Below are positions 22,587-34,392 of a stretch of 64,000 nucleotides of DNA, in pieces (the stretch's first letter is position 1; each line of letters begins with the position of its first letter). The translations under genes were made by a program, and so were the position numbers. The notes under the pieces were generated by a model. That model was not told the origin of the DNA and made no database searches. It saw only the letters and a program-made list of their open reading frames with translations. The stretch spans positions 124,001-188,000 of the forward strand of contig JADDMT010000024.1 in assembly GCA_021401465.1 (NCBI GenBank). The letters run 5' to 3'. Source of the stretch: Teratosphaeria epicoccoides. Its lineage: Eukaryota > Ascomycota > Dothideomycetes > Mycosphaerellales > Teratosphaeriaceae.

Positions 22587-25011
22587 CTTGCGTGCCAGCT
22601 TACTCCGGGATCCTGCAGCCTGCGCGCTGCTCCGAGTCGTTGCGATCAGCTTGGTGTCCACCCAAGCGTTGGGTGATGCGCCGGGTTGCGCAAGTAGCAC
22701 CAACTGCACACTGGTGATATCGCGTGCAAAGCTCGTGCTCGTTACGCGACGCTTCTGTGACCGGAGCCGTCCTCGACACCATATGCTCGACGGCGCGACT
22801 GAGCTCACCGAGGACCTGCGTTGGTGGCTTGCTTGCTTCTTTTCAGGCTGCAATGGAGAGTGAAGCTGCGCGCCCGCGATCGCGGCCGAGTGCGGGCCAG
22901 CAAATGAATCGTGGGTAGTATGTGTGGTGTGCTGGATGCAGGATTCCAGAAGAGCAGATGCGCTGTCGCAGGGGTGGTCGAAGAGTAGTCGGTGATGCTG
23001 GCGGAGGTCTCGGTAAGGCTGTCGAATGGCACGCGCGAGACTCGAGGTGGGTGTGGACCAACAGGACCAGGCTGAAGAGGAGGAGACGCTTAGCCAGGCA
23101 CTAGCTTCAACGCCAACGCCAACGAAAGTGGTCGTGGGGTCGCTCGGGTTGGACAGCGAGAAGAACGTTCAGGCAACACCACCTCACTAGCGGCACACAG
23201 AAAGACAAGCCGTCTGGACGGTGGACGGGGGTCTGCGGGTGAGCCCACGCGGTGGTGGACGGAGAGAGCAGAGCAGTCTGCAGACGTGAACAACAGCAAG
23301 AGTCGCGTCCCTCCGACGACTGGCACTGCAGCCTTCCCGACCGCCGGGCCTCCTGCGGCCGCCCAACTGCAAGCCGCCGTCGAGTCCTTGCAATACATTA
23401 AATTGATTAATATTGACGAGCCTGGCGGCATCCATGCCGGCGCACAGTGGTTTCGCTGCAGGTGGTGCTCGTCGCAACGCGCGCAAGTGCCCGAATCTGC
23501 CTCGATTAGTGGTGCCCAAGCTTGCCGACATGCCCCTCAGTGAACTCTATCCCACCAGCATCTGCCATGATTGGTGTAGAGAGCCGCAGCCAAGCTAACA
23601 ATAACGAGAACGCACCATCGATGCGCAATAATCATCGTTGCATCTGCTGAGAAAACATTATTGAAGGAGATTTCCGTCCATCCGGAGCCAGCCGGTGTCA
23701 CCTACAACTAACAACAGCCACTCCGGAGCTGCCCAGTGTGGAATCATAATATCTGTAATGCCCATGTGACAAATGAGCGCTTGACCTACAAACTCGCCGC
23801 AGAGTTCGCTCCCTAGTCACCGATGGGCACAAGATTCCCAGAACAAAGCCACTTAGGTGTCCCAAATTCCATTCGCATGTGATGACCAACAACATGTTCC
23901 ACGTCGCGCAGCCTCTTTGAGACTGATTCGTGCCACCCTGCGACAGGCGAACGCACCAGCAAGGACGATCCCAGCACCCAACACAGCGGCGCATCCCAGC
24001 CTGGTCGTCGAGTGATAATAACAAAATGACACGAAGTCTGCCTCGTCGCTCGGTCAAGAATCTTCGGGACTCAGGAGACGGCCAAACCGCAGCTCAATTC
24101 CTTGGGCACGAACACATTCATATCGGACACCAGTCCGCTCAGCATCAATGGCACATTGCACTCTGCGCGACGTAGAACAGCCGCCTCACGTGTGATGGCT
24201 CAACCACGCTCGCGGTCCATTTTGCGCAACCATGCACGTTGAAGAGCAACGTTGACGGCTTAGGTACCGAGTCACACAGCAGTACGCCGCATATGGAACA
24301 TGTCGCATGGGTGACTCACGCTGTGACGGGATTCGCAGAACGTTCCCGTCAGTCGGAGCCAGGAGCTGCCCCGGAGCTTCGTCCTGACCATACGGACGGC
24401 TCACATGGGACACCTGTGTACCCATTGCTTTTAGCACCGCTAAGCTGAAGGAAGCGGCAAGCTCAGCACAGAGTACGACAGGACATCCGTGTCCAATGGA
24501 CGTTCTGGCCAGCGGCGTCATTGCACCAACCTGCGCGGACGGCCGGAGAATAAAGTCAGGCACGTGACGCTTTTGACTGACCCTGCGTGACGAGGTTTTG
24601 GAAAATCGTCAAATGCATGCACGGCCGCGTCGCCTTACCTGATCGCTCGTTGCTCGCAGCAATCCTTGGAGATCGCGAATCAGGTCCGCTGTGGAGGCCG
24701 CTTCAGACACGAGCATCTTGACACCCCCTGAAGTACCATTGCCTGCAGCGCCTATACACACATCAGCGAAAGCTTGAAGCATTGCGAGCTACTGCGAATC
24801 TGGGTCACGATTAAATAATAATAAAGCATGGAAATGACGGATCCATCGTCCTTGTTGAGATTTTAAAGCCGGTGACGCTTCATGGAAGCCGACACGTGAG
24901 GCGGTACGAGAGGCGTACGCAGTGTCGCAAAGGCCAGATGATGGGCGCATCAGGACAGCACGGACGTGCATTTTCGCAACCGGCTACCAAAGCACAAAGT
25001 ACCGAACCGAC
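22587..25011. other. Long intergenic stretch
   Basis: About 2.4 kb. The part adjacent to 22587 is the presumed promoter and 5' leader of the WHI3-like gene, with an open minus-strand frame to 22853. Remaining ORFs up to 125 codons occur on both strands with no domain signature. No RNA gene or repeat was recognised. Confidence 0.45.
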
Positions 25012-25629
25012 TTATGATTTCTTTACGCCCTCTGCCGCTGGCTGTGTTTCGAGCTCGACGTCGAAGACGTCTTTGCCGGCGCCAACAGCCATCTATGAAC
25101 AGCAATCAGCACTCATGTATGCTTCACTCAAGGTCTTGGAGGTAATTACCATCCGCAGGACAGGCTCACAATTGTCCTCAGTCAGCAGGGTTTCTTTCGG
25201 GAAGAGCTGAATGGACTCGAACGTCAGTCATGCCGCGAAACCAGTCAGTGAAACAGCACGCCCCCGCGATGATGGAAAGTGACCTGTTTATCACGGCCCT
25301 CCGACGACCATTTGACCTTGACCTGCTTGACCGCGTCTCTCCTGTCCTTACTCCTATACTTGCCCATGAACTCTGCACAAATCGGCGACGAAGCGACTAA
25401 TGCCTCAAAGGAGGCTCTGAGCTCGTCCAGCTCGTGTCTAGGGTTGACAAGGATGACTGCGTTATAGCACCTCCGTTAATTGCCGACTTGCGCATGCGCC
25501 TCTACCAACTTACTCTCATGTCTGTTAGACCCGTCAATCGTGAATAACGCTGGAAAGTTATTCAGGTCGGCCATCCCCGTCGCCTTTTTGCCTGAGGGCA
25601 CAGGCAAACTTGCTATCGCTATGCTGTTC
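25012..25629 (-). CDS. Cryptic four-exon small protein, partial at its 5' end
   Basis: Reconstructed by eye; the family is unknown. Exons on the minus strand are 25629-25514, 25456-25260, 25206-25150 and 25092-25012. The introns are 57, 53 and 57 nt, and every junction keeps frame: GTAAGT/GCAG, GTGCTG/TTCAG preceded by CTGAC, and GTAATT/CATAG. The product is about 149 residues: ADLNNFPALFTIDGSN, then ILVNPRHELDELRASFEAL, KYRSKDRRDAVKQVKW, LFPKETLLTEDNCEPVLRM and finally AVGAGKDVFDVELE before the stop. It reads as a compact alpha/beta protein. The ATG at 25574 is a possible start, but the frame is open upstream to an acceptor-like site at 25630-25631, so a further 5' exon is likely. The second intron's donor is weak; a GTCACT donor 25 nt upstream is the alternative. 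Confidence 0.5.
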
Positions 25630-26627
25630 CTAATGAGGGAGGTACGGTTCCAGAGTTATTTGTGCAGGAGCAATAAAGTTCGCCAGTACGTATGCTGAAC
25701 CTAGTCGAGCCAATGCGAGTCAGCTACTTCGGAATGGTGCCCGATATAGTATTCCTCATACCTTTATACGCAACGGCACGCCCTGGCGGTGTCTCCAGAT
25801 CAAGCTGTTGCAAGGCGGCGAGAGATGGACATGTCAGACGACGCCCAGTGCAGGTTTCGGCGTCCCTGCTACCATGACGTCTGTGTACGACCTCCCTCTT
25901 ATATACCGCAACGACCTGCAGGCTCCATAGGTATAGGCATTATCTTATGTCAGACAAGACGTTACTCCGAAATGCAGCATCGCATCGCGTACCTATCCGT
26001 CAAGAGATCACGTTGCCGATGTTGCAGAGAGGACTTTTTGCACCAGTAAACGAGCCGCGATCCACTTCAGCCTCTTCGAGTGCTCGACGACTCGCACTTG
26101 TTCGATAAACTAGAAGGGCTAGCGCTGATAATCTTCCGAGCATGCAGGACTAGTTGCATCACAAGGCGCAACGCGTCCTATTGAGGGCGAGACAGCAGTC
26201 CACGGCTTTATGGATACCGCCATTCAAGGCTTATGGACTCCGCGCACCGTTGGACGATATCTTCGCGCCCGCCTCGACGAACGCCGTGTTCGGCACTGAC
26301 GCTAGTCTGCCTGTTTGAAGCACCATGATTGTGGTTCACAAGAGGGAAGCATCTGCTTGTAGACTGTAAACGTCCTTCGTTTTCTGTCTCATGATGAGCT
26401 TGGGTCGACGAGATTGATTCAGACGATTGACTGGCGAAGACATCGCCGTCTTCGGTCGTTCGAGGCCGACCTTCTAGCAAAGCGGACTGACGAGAAGCAT
26501 GAGGAAAGGGTCGAGCAACCAAATTGTGTTATACATCTGTTGCCCGTACGATCTACTATGACCGGAGCTGGGTATCGCCGCTCGAACGCATCGACTCCAA
26601 CCGAACTAGAATCAGCATCTGCCTCGA
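25630..26627. other. Intergenic region upstream of the cryptic gene
   Basis: About 1 kb. A TATATAA box reads on the minus strand at about 25902-25908, with an ATG 25-30 nt downstream (25876), which could belong to a missing first exon of the cryptic gene; I could not join it in frame. Nothing else is supported. Confidence 0.4.
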
Positions 26628-28615
26628 TCATACCTTTTCTCCAGGCTGGAACTCGGATGCTGTCTTTTCCTGCTTCGGCGGCGCCTTGCCACCTTGACCC
26701 TCTTTAGCTTTGACGCTCCTCCACTCTAACCCCATAGCTCCAAAGGCAGCAAGACAGGACAATATGCAACCCACAACAAACACCTGCCGCAGAGCAGAGT
26801 TGTAAACTGATAGCACGATCGGCAGGTCCGATGCAGATACGATGTCTCGGAGGTCTGTCGCGCCGGTGTTCACGATCTGCTCCGCGCTAAGGTCAGGGAC
26901 GGCTTTGATGAGGCCGCTGACTAGCTTTGTGTCGAAGACGTTCTGGCCGACGGAAACGAAGATAGCACCGCCGAGCTGCTGCATGAACATCATTATGGAG
27001 ACGCCGACAGGGACGTCTTTACGTGCGAGCACGGTCTGCGCTGCCATGGATCCTTGTTGCATGGCCATGCCGAGGCCAAAGCCAAAGAGGATCTGGTAGC
27101 CGATCCATTTTCCGGACTTGGTTTCTTCATTGAACGTGGTGATTAGTCCGGCGCCAATGGGCATTAGAATGACACCAGCAAATGCTTGAGGGTTGTAGTA
27201 CCCGATCCGGCCAGTGATCTGACCGGCAAAGATGTTACCGACAACCAACGAGAGCACCATGGGGATAGTATCGACTCCCGAAGTCACTGCGGACTTGTCT
27301 TTGATGGCTTGGAACCACGTCGGCAAGTAGTAGATCAGCGCCATCATGGCGGAAGCCACGCAGAAGGTTAACCACATTCCTGCGATGATGCTGCGGTTTG
27401 CGATGACAGACTTTTGAATGGTTGCGGTTTCTTGCATGAAAACCTGCACGAGGACGAAGCCGATGAGCAGGACGCCGAAGAGGGTGAAGAGTGCGATAAT
27501 CCGACCGTCGTTCCAATCATAGGTCGTTCCACCCCACTGCAATGCGAGTAGTAGACAGATTATGCATGGAAAGAGGCAGATCTCTCCTAGGAGATCTAGC
27601 TTGGCGAGCTTCTCCTTCAGCGTGTGACCAGGGTCAGATGGTGGTGTCGGCTTGAGGATAAAGAAGATTGCTACGAGCGATACAGCTCCGATCGGAAGGT
27701 TGATACTAGAGACATGTTAGCGAACTGTAGTCACGGTCAATCAGAGCGGAATGGAAGCGGCAAGTCACATACTAGAAGCACCATCGCCAGCTCACGTCAG
27801 TGGTTAAGGCGCCACCGAGGAGGGGTCCGATGACGGATGCAAGACCGAAGCAGGCACCAAAGAAGCCCATGTACAAGGGGCGCTTGGCAAGAGGAATGGT
27901 CATAGTCATGAGGATGATTGCGCCTGCCATCACACCCGCGGATCCTATGCCAGCGATCGCTCGTCCGACGATGAACTGTGACATAATCAGCGATCGCTTC
28001 TTCGCGAGCGGTTCCGTCTCGGGCACTTACAGCAGTAGACGTAGGCGCAGCTCCACACAAAGCAGACCCGACCTCAAAGATGAAGATCATGACGAGAAAC
28101 ACCCACTTTGGTGAATGGAATGTAAAGACTCGACCGATCAACAATTGGAAGCAGGAGCTGGTCAACATGAAAGCCGACCCATACCATCCGATGTCGTCCA
28201 GCGAGTGGAACTCATCAGTCATCTTGGGGATTGCGGTGGCAATGATGGTGCGGTCTAGGGCGATGAGAAAGACCGCAAGCAGAATGGCAATGATCACGAC
28301 GATGCGTTGTCGCGTAGGCGGGTACTCGAAATCCGATGCTGAGCTTTTCGTTTTCTTGAGCGCATCTGCATCTTCCTGTGCCGTAGGCTTCTCATCGAAG
28401 GAGTTGCTGGAGGCGTTACTATCAGCTCTCGCGTCGATTTCCTCGGCCTTCGGGTTCGAGTTGGCTGTCGATGGCTTCTCTGTCTCATTGGACGTCATGC
28501 TCATGGGTCTCTGGTCGTATGCGACTGTCTCGGGCTCGATCAGGACTGCTGGGTCTGTTTCCGCTGCGAACGCTGGGTTGTGCGCCGGCGAGACTGTGGA
28601 GTGGTCTTTCGGCAT
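26628..28615 (-). CDS. MFS drug:H+ antiporter, DHA2 (14-spanner) type
   Basis: Plasma-membrane or vesicular proton-driven exporter of the major facilitator superfamily, similar to fungal toxin and drug efflux pumps. Exons are 28615-28031, 27975-27773 and 27705-26628; introns are 55 and 67 nt, giving 621 residues. The first about 105 residues are a cytosolic Ser/Glu/Lys-rich tail. Membrane segments begin at RIVVIIAILLAVFLIALDRTII, which includes the DHA2 motif LDRTIIATAIP. Motif A-like sequence follows (QLLIGRV). Exon 2 holds GRAIAGIGSAGVMAG and motif C-like GPLLGGALT, then WRWCFYINLPIGAV across the second junction. About fourteen hydrophobic segments can be counted. The C terminus is Lys/Gly/Gln-rich. 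It sits 1.9 kb from a phosphopantetheinyl transferase gene on the same strand. The substrate cannot be inferred. Confidence 0.92.
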
Positions 28616-30545
28616 CGTGCTGGGTCTGCTGCTGCGGCTGCGGCACCGCGATGAAGCTATTGCGCGACTGTAGCAAACAGTATGCCGGACCAGCAGGATA
28701 GTCGTGAATACTGAATCATTACCTTATCTGCAATGATGGGAATGCACTGAATAATATGTACGAGGGAGGGAAACGGCATGCAGCGCATGCGGCCTGCGGT
28801 CTTTGCGCATTCCGATCCCCCTCCGGACCCGAGCGTCGTGCCAATGAGCTTTCTTCTTTCTCGGTCGAACTTGCCGCAGAGACCGAAATCTCTGAAAGAG
28901 CAAGACATATTGGTTGCATGTGACTCAGAAACAATTGTGTAGACCAATACAATCTTGCGGATGCCGTTCGAGACCGCGTGCCATTGTAGGCGAATATTGA
29001 GCTGACGGCCGAGCATCCACTGAGACATGGGCAAGCGATCTTCTCCAATCTACAGCAGGCATCTCTACGATTACCGTTATTAGTTTAGGCTGGCCTACCA
29101 GGTGATGAGACAGTTACACGGCGGACCCATCGACTGCTCGATCGCGCGATTGGGATTCTCGCATTGCGTGAGTCACTACTGCATCACTTGCATGCATTGA
29201 ATGCACGTGAGATCAGCACCTCGATCCCTTGGCCGCTGGACCGACGGCGCGACTTCTCGACTCCAAATGGGGGGGGGCGCCAGAACTTCGACGTGTCCAT
29301 AACCTTGTCCTGGCTTTGCTTACGCGTCCAATGCGATTTCGAGGGCATAGGGATAGTTTTTGGCGTCAAGCCACAATGTGGAGGTCTGGAGTTTGCGGGC
29401 GAAGTCGTGTTCGTTGGTTCAGGACCCATAGGTTGCGGCCATGGACCGAGCTCGGCCGATTCTGACGCCGAAAACGAGCATACATGTAGACGCTTTGGCA
29501 CTTTGCGATGTGCTCTACCAGGAGGCCTGCTGTAGGAGGAAAGCCAGAGACATGGCGTGGAACAGCGCGCGCGGCTAGTGCATGAGGAGGAGAGCCCTCC
29601 GTCTAAGGTTGCCACGTCAGTCACTCGCGGCATAGTAGAACTGCGCGAGTGCACAAAATATGAGCGGGTGCCAAGTCCACTGTCCGAGCGCTATGCTGAG
29701 TGATTGTTCGACCATTGCTTGATCGCAACGTGTAAGTAGATTGGATATGGTTGCAGGTAGGCAAGGAGACATGAAGTGAAAAGCCAAGAACGCCGGCTTG
29801 AAACCAAAGTTGGCATTGCATCCTGGACCAGGAAGCTCGGAAAGCACGTCCAACATAACGCGCTCCGCCTTCTCATACGAGCGCAAACATCTCCATGACC
29901 GACAAATGATCGCGTCGAACACGCTGCTGTGGATGTGTCGCAACGGCACGTGTACACATTACTACACTAGTCTTGGTATTAAGATGTGCTTGCTCGGTGC
30001 TGGGTGCTCAATGCTTCCCCTCCTCCCTGCCATTATGGACATTACGTATCTATGGTTCCCGCCGCCATCCTTGCCCTGGCCCTGCATTCTCCGCAATCGT
30101 CATGTTCGTTCCAAGACCCTGACCCGGTTCCCCATCGTTATTGCTGTCATCATTTTTGTAGTGCGCTGTCACCTCACTTGCCAAACCGGATCGCAGTGGC
30201 CAGCTCCAAGGAACTTTCGCCGTGCAGACTGGGGTGCGGACCTCTGTAGCAGCGCTGCGGTGGCTGCACGTGTCTTGTTGACGTGTCGGTTTCCGACGTC
30301 TCCACACCGCACTGACAATGGGTCTCGTCGTCGTCCTTTGCTCTGGTTATGCTGTTGCTTGGCGCATCTTGATCAGGCGTTGCTTGGGCGTGGCGAGCCG
30401 GCTGTTTGGTGCAAGCTTTGTGCTAACCTTGGCCATCGTACTCGGAGGCAACCAAGCTGCTTTGTACTTGCAGCGGATCCTGTACTGTATGTGAACGAAA
30501 CTCGTCCTGTGTGCTGTCAATGCAAACCCTTGCTGCTGTCATGCC
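28616..30545. other. Interval between the MFS and phosphopantetheinyl transferase genes
   Basis: About 1.9 kb. It holds the MFS promoter side and the transferase 3' side. A run of nine or ten G occurs near 29270-29280. The 263-codon plus-strand ORF at 29798-30589 has no domain or signal pattern and overlaps the transferase 3' end; I do not call it. Confidence 0.45.
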
Positions 30546-31919
30546 TCAGCTCCAGTATCTTGATTCCCAAGGGCTCAGCGGGCTTCTGACCTCCTTGACC
30601 TCAGGCGTGAAGGTTTTTTTCGGAGGATCATTCAAATGATCGTGAGTGAAAGCCAAGATGTCCTTCTGCAGATTCAGAGTTTTGAATGCAGGGATCTGAA
30701 GTCCCTGGATGTTTCCTTGGATCGCAACAGAAAGCATGAAGTCCTCTTCGAAGGCCTGAATCTTCATCTTCACGTCGTTAACAAGTTTGCCGTGCATCTT
30801 GACTTCGATGTCGTCAACTTCCTCGCCCCAGACTCCATGGGTCGAGCATCGCGCTTGGACTCCAGGCTTCGGTGATCGAACATTGAAGAATTCCAGCTGT
30901 CTCAGCCAAGGGGCAAGGAGAGCCTCGCCAGCCAACTTGATGTATGCCTCCTTGTAGCAGAAGTATGTGTAAAATCTCCGAAGCTTGGCGTCGATCAAGA
31001 GCTCAGAAGAGAATGTCACACCTCGACCAGCCGGTGTGGTCAGTGAGATGTCCTTGTGTCGACTTATGCATCGATCGTGACGTCCAATGTCCGAGGCCTG
31101 AAGGATGGTCCCGTCTAGAAGGGTCACATAGTCGACGTCGTACTTCATGCACCATCGTTCTTCATCCGAAAAGACGGAGTCGTAGATGTCCACCCAGCCA
31201 TCAAATCCTTCCATGTCGATGGTGGTTGCTGCGCTGTCACGCTCGTTCACGCATACAATGTCTGTACCAACCATGACGTCGTCCTGCTTCATCCCAGGAG
31301 ACCTGACGCCTTGTATGTGGCCGCCCGGTGAGTACCGATGTCGTCGGCGCCCATTCCAACCAATGAACGAGACGAGTCCATTCTGGTGCGAGACATTGAA
31401 GTCGATGCCGTCAATGGGTCGTCCAACGTCGTCCACGGCACAAGGCTTGCCGTGCTTCTCGTGTCCCTTTCGTCCCAACTTGACCTCCTTCCAGGGTATC
31501 TCCAATGCCTGGCTGATGAATAATCTCTTGAGCAACGCAGAGCCCAGGCTCATCTTGGCATCAGCAATGAACATCTTCGACGTGATTGTGTTCTGCTCCG
31601 GCAGGCTGATCAAGGCCAGGCACTGTGCGGCGCCTTCTGCAGAGAGGATGTTGTTGCCCTTCCACATACTTCTGGTGTCTAACAGCCAACACGTGATCTC
31701 CGGTTCTCCCTCCAATTGCGCCTGGTGCCTCACTTCATGATCGCGGAACAACGTGGAACCCTTTCCCATTAGTGGCAGTGCCGGGAGAGGGATATCCAAG
31801 CTCAAGAAATGCTCCCTCATCTTCGCGACAATCGGGGACACCACCTTGTCTCTCGCAGGCGAAACGACAGTGTCAAATCCCCGCGCAGCAGCGGTGACAA
31901 TCGCCGTAGCTGTCGCCAT
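30546..31919 (-). CDS. npgA: 4'-phosphopantetheinyl transferase (Sfp/NpgA type)
   Basis: Transfers the phosphopantetheine arm of coenzyme A to a conserved Ser of carrier proteins, activating polyketide synthases, non-ribosomal peptide synthetases and the alpha-aminoadipate reductase of lysine synthesis; one broad-specificity enzyme usually serves all of these in ascomycetes. A single exon gives 457 residues from the ATG at 31919 (the frame extends eight codons upstream only from a TTG). Motifs in order: FNVSHQNGLVSF (the substrate-binding SH motif), VGTDIVC near residues 214-222 with the Mg-binding Asp, YDSVFSDEERW, and FCYKEAYIKLAGEALLAPWL near residues 320-340, the (F/W)x(Y/C)KEA(x)2K signature. 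The N terminus is hydrophobic but Ala/Thr-rich and does not look like a clean signal. A basic insertion with GRRRHRY lies before VGTD. The catalytic set is complete. Confidence 0.9.
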   Translation of the reverse strand: MATATAIVTAAARGFDTVVSPARDKVVSPIVAKMREHFLSLDIPLPALPLMGKGSTLFRDHEVRHQAQLEGEPEITCWLLDTRSMWKGNNILSAEGAAQCLALISLPEQNTITSKMFIADAKMSLGSALLKRLFISQALEIPWKEVKLGRKGHEKHGKPCAVDDVGRPIDGIDFNVSHQNGLVSFIGWNGRRRHRYSPGGHIQGVRSPGMKQDDVMVGTDIVCVNERDSAATTIDMEGFDGWVDIYDSVFSDEERWCMKYDVDYVTLLDGTILQASDIGRHDRCISRHKDISLTTPAGRGVTFSSELLIDAKLRRFYTYFCYKEAYIKLAGEALLAPWLRQLEFFNVRSPKPGVQARCSTHGVWGEEVDDIEVKMHGKLVNDVKMKIQAFEEDFMLSVAIQGNIQGLQIPAFKTLNLQKDILAFTHDHLNDPPKKTFTPEVKEVRSPLSPWESRYWS

Positions 31920-33594
31920 GATGTATATGGCCAGCCTGCGCAAGAGATCGCTCCTCGGCGTGGATTGTTATGCTGCTATGATGCCGGTTGCCGGCGCAGC
32001 GCGCGCGACTGGAAGTGATTGGCGGGATGGTGTCGTCAATGAGAATAGGCTTGGTTATACATGTGCTTCCGGCGCCAGATCCTGGGACGGCACGGGAGCG
32101 CCTCTTGAGCTAGATGGCGCTTCTGAGGACGAGTGATGCAGAGTGCCTGCAAGTAGCCGGCGCGATTCTTGCCAATACACACGTCCTGATGCGAGGAGAT
32201 AACTTGCAAATCGACTTCCCTCGCTCCCTGTCGTCAAGACCGCTCGTTTGCCGGCGATCTGTGCCGCAGGCAGCAGGTGTACACAAGCTTCCGTTGATGA
32301 CAGAGTTGGGATGGATGGAAGCGATCGTGCAGACGTTGCTATCTTAGCCTTTGCGAGGGGATCCCAGCATAATCTCCGTGTGTTCGGGTGGTTCGTCAGC
32401 CGAGAAACGAGCCCAGTTGGGAAGCACGATGTGCCAAGAGTCCGATGCGCTAAGCTTGAACTAGGCGAGCCGGCGACCGTTTCTGTACTCTGTTGTTGAG
32501 ATTTGATGAACCCATCCGAGTGAGTGGTGACGAGCGCTGAATTTGGCGACTGCTGCTGCTTCTTGTGATGACTACGGTCTGGACAACAGACACATATATG
32601 GCATGACGATACGCCCAGATAAGCTGACCGTGACTCCGTAGCGGCCTTCCATGCTATTTGCAAGGGTGGTGCAGCAGCGCTGCGCACTTTCTCCGAGTCC
32701 AGCAGCCTTGTCGTGTCATTAATTACGAGGACGACGAACCGCGGGGCCGGCGTACCGACAGATGCAGTCATCATTGACAGGGTAACCAGTCACGGTACAT
32801 ACGAGATCTCAGCAGCGCATCTGGTGCTTTTACCATTCCCGTACACCATGCCCGCTTTGGAACATTGCCAAGGCGCGCGCCCATGTTCCTTTCACACGCG
32901 ACGAGCATACGTGCCGTCAATCATGGAATAGTAGATATACCTCCTCGTAGTAGTAGGAGTAGTAGCAGTGGTAGTAGGAGTCGTAGCAGTAGTAGCAGTA
33001 GAAGCGGCACATGTCAGCCCCACAGGTCCGCGAGGATCTATTACAGTCACTGGCTTCGGGATATTGGAAGTGATCGGCAAGCGGTGCTTCTCGAAAATAA
33101 CGTCGCTCATGGTCGTTACGGCGTATAGCCTGGTCTCGCTGTATTATATGCAGATGATCATGCATTGCATGGTCGTCTTGATGGAACCGCATGAGTCTCG
33201 GCTTGTCTTTGAGCATGTGCGTCAGCGCGTGCGGTCCTTTACTCAGCTTTGTCTCAGCGCTGTCGCATTCCTGTCTCCTCCTCTTGTAGTCGACGCACGC
33301 AAAAGCGAAGCGACCGGGTGCTCGGCGGGTAGAGTCGGGACAATCGCAGAGCTGGCTGCCTCAGGCGTGCTTGCCTGTTGCGGAAAAAAATTCATGCAGC
33401 CATGATCCTATCACAGCCTCAGAACGACGCCTACCACCCCAACGTCGCTAATCTTAACCAGCGGCCGAGCTGAGCGTGATCCTCCTGCTCAGTCAGGCCC
33501 AGTCACGGTGCCTACCAAATCCTTTCGGATCGCCACAGGCCAGAACAGACAATTACCGCGCGGATCACAAGCACATCGGTATTGTGAGTGAGTC
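31920..33594. other. Divergent intergenic region between npgA-like and PDX2-like genes
   Basis: About 1.7 kb. It contains the presumed promoters of both flanking genes. A 239-codon minus-strand ORF (32055-32774) lacks recognisable features. A trinucleotide-type repeat lies at 32945-33005. Confidence 0.45.
32945..33005. repeat. Imperfect GTA/GCA/GGA trinucleotide repeat
   Basis: About 60 nt built from GTA units interspersed with GGA, GCA and GTG triplets. It is a simple-sequence microsatellite in the promoter interval; no coding role is apparent. Confidence 0.8.
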
Positions 33595-34392
33595 ATGCAT
33601 CTCACTGTCGGCGTGCTTGCCCTTCAGGGAGCGTTTGTCGAGCATGTCACACTTCTGCGCCAAGCTTGTGACAGTCTCGCATCACATGCGAGCGGTCAGC
33701 CTTTGCAGCGTGACTCAAGCGGCGTGCACTTCAGCTTCATTGAAGTGCGGACGCCAAGCGAACTTCAACGCTGCGAAGCTTTAGTCATTCCTGGCGGCGA
33801 AAGCACTGCCATTTCACTCATCGCAGAGCGCACCGGACTCCTAGAGCCTCTGCGCAACTTCGTCAAGGTGAGCAGAAAGCCGACATGGGGCACATGCGCA
33901 GGCCTGATTCTGTTGGCGGAAAGTGCCAACAAGAGCAAGGCCACCGGTCAAGAGCTCATCGGTGGCCTGGATGTCCGAGTCCAGCGCAACTACTTCGGCA
34001 GACAAGTGGAGAGCTTTGAGGCGGACCTTGACCTTCCCTTTCTGCAAGATGGCCATCCCTTTCACAGTGTCTTCATCCGAGCACCAGTGGTGGAGAGGGT
34101 GCTGCCAAGCACTGACGGCCAGGCGACAGCCAGCGATGAGGATGCTCTAACTGTGTCTGCCCCGCCCAAGCAGGCGACCAAGGCCCAGGTCGAAATTTTG
34201 GGTCGCCTGCCAGGCAGAGCCAAAGCGATCAAAGATCAGACCAACACTGCGGACGAGCTTGGCGAAGACGGCGACATCATCGCAGTCAAGCAAGGCAACG
34301 TCTTTGCCACTGCTTTCCACCCGGAACTCACTGGCGACCATCGCATCCATGCGTGGTGGCTAAGTCAGGTGCTCGCTAGCACCACTTGTTAG
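33595..34392 (+). CDS. pdx2: Pyridoxal 5'-phosphate synthase glutaminase subunit (PdxT/SNO)
   Basis: Class I glutamine amidotransferase subunit that releases ammonia from glutamine for the PdxS/SNZ synthase in de novo vitamin B6 synthesis. A single exon gives 265 residues, longer than bacterial PdxT because of inserts. The N terminus VGVLALQGAFVEHV is diagnostic. The oxyanion-strand motif LVIPGGESTAISL begins near residue 63. The nucleophile is Cys101 in WGTCAGLILLA. RNYFGRQVESFEADL follows. The catalytic His242 and Glu244 lie in TAFHPELTGD. Two insertions, a basic one near residues 47-55 and an Ala/Lys/Gln-rich one near 180-225, are typical of fungal members. The SNZ/PDX1 partner is not in the window. 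The start ATG at 33595 directly precedes the conserved strand. Confidence 0.95.
   Translation: MHLTVGVLALQGAFVEHVTLLRQACDSLASHASGQPLQRDSSGVHFSFIEVRTPSELQRCEALVIPGGESTAISLIAERTGLLEPLRNFVKVSRKPTWGTCAGLILLAESANKSKATGQELIGGLDVRVQRNYFGRQVESFEADLDLPFLQDGHPFHSVFIRAPVVERVLPSTDGQATASDEDALTVSAPPKQATKAQVEILGRLPGRAKAIKDQTNTADELGEDGDIIAVKQGNVFATAFHPELTGDHRIHAWWLSQVLASTTC

Noticed and set aside
29798..30589. 263-codon plus-strand ORF
   Set aside because: It overlaps the 3' end of the phosphopantetheinyl transferase gene and mixes Cys/Arg/Leu without a recognisable pattern.
32055..32774. 239-codon minus-strand ORF
   Set aside because: No domain, signal peptide or splice context; composition is Ser/Arg-rich and resembles chance GC-rich ORFs. 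It sits in the npgA/pdx2 promoter interval.
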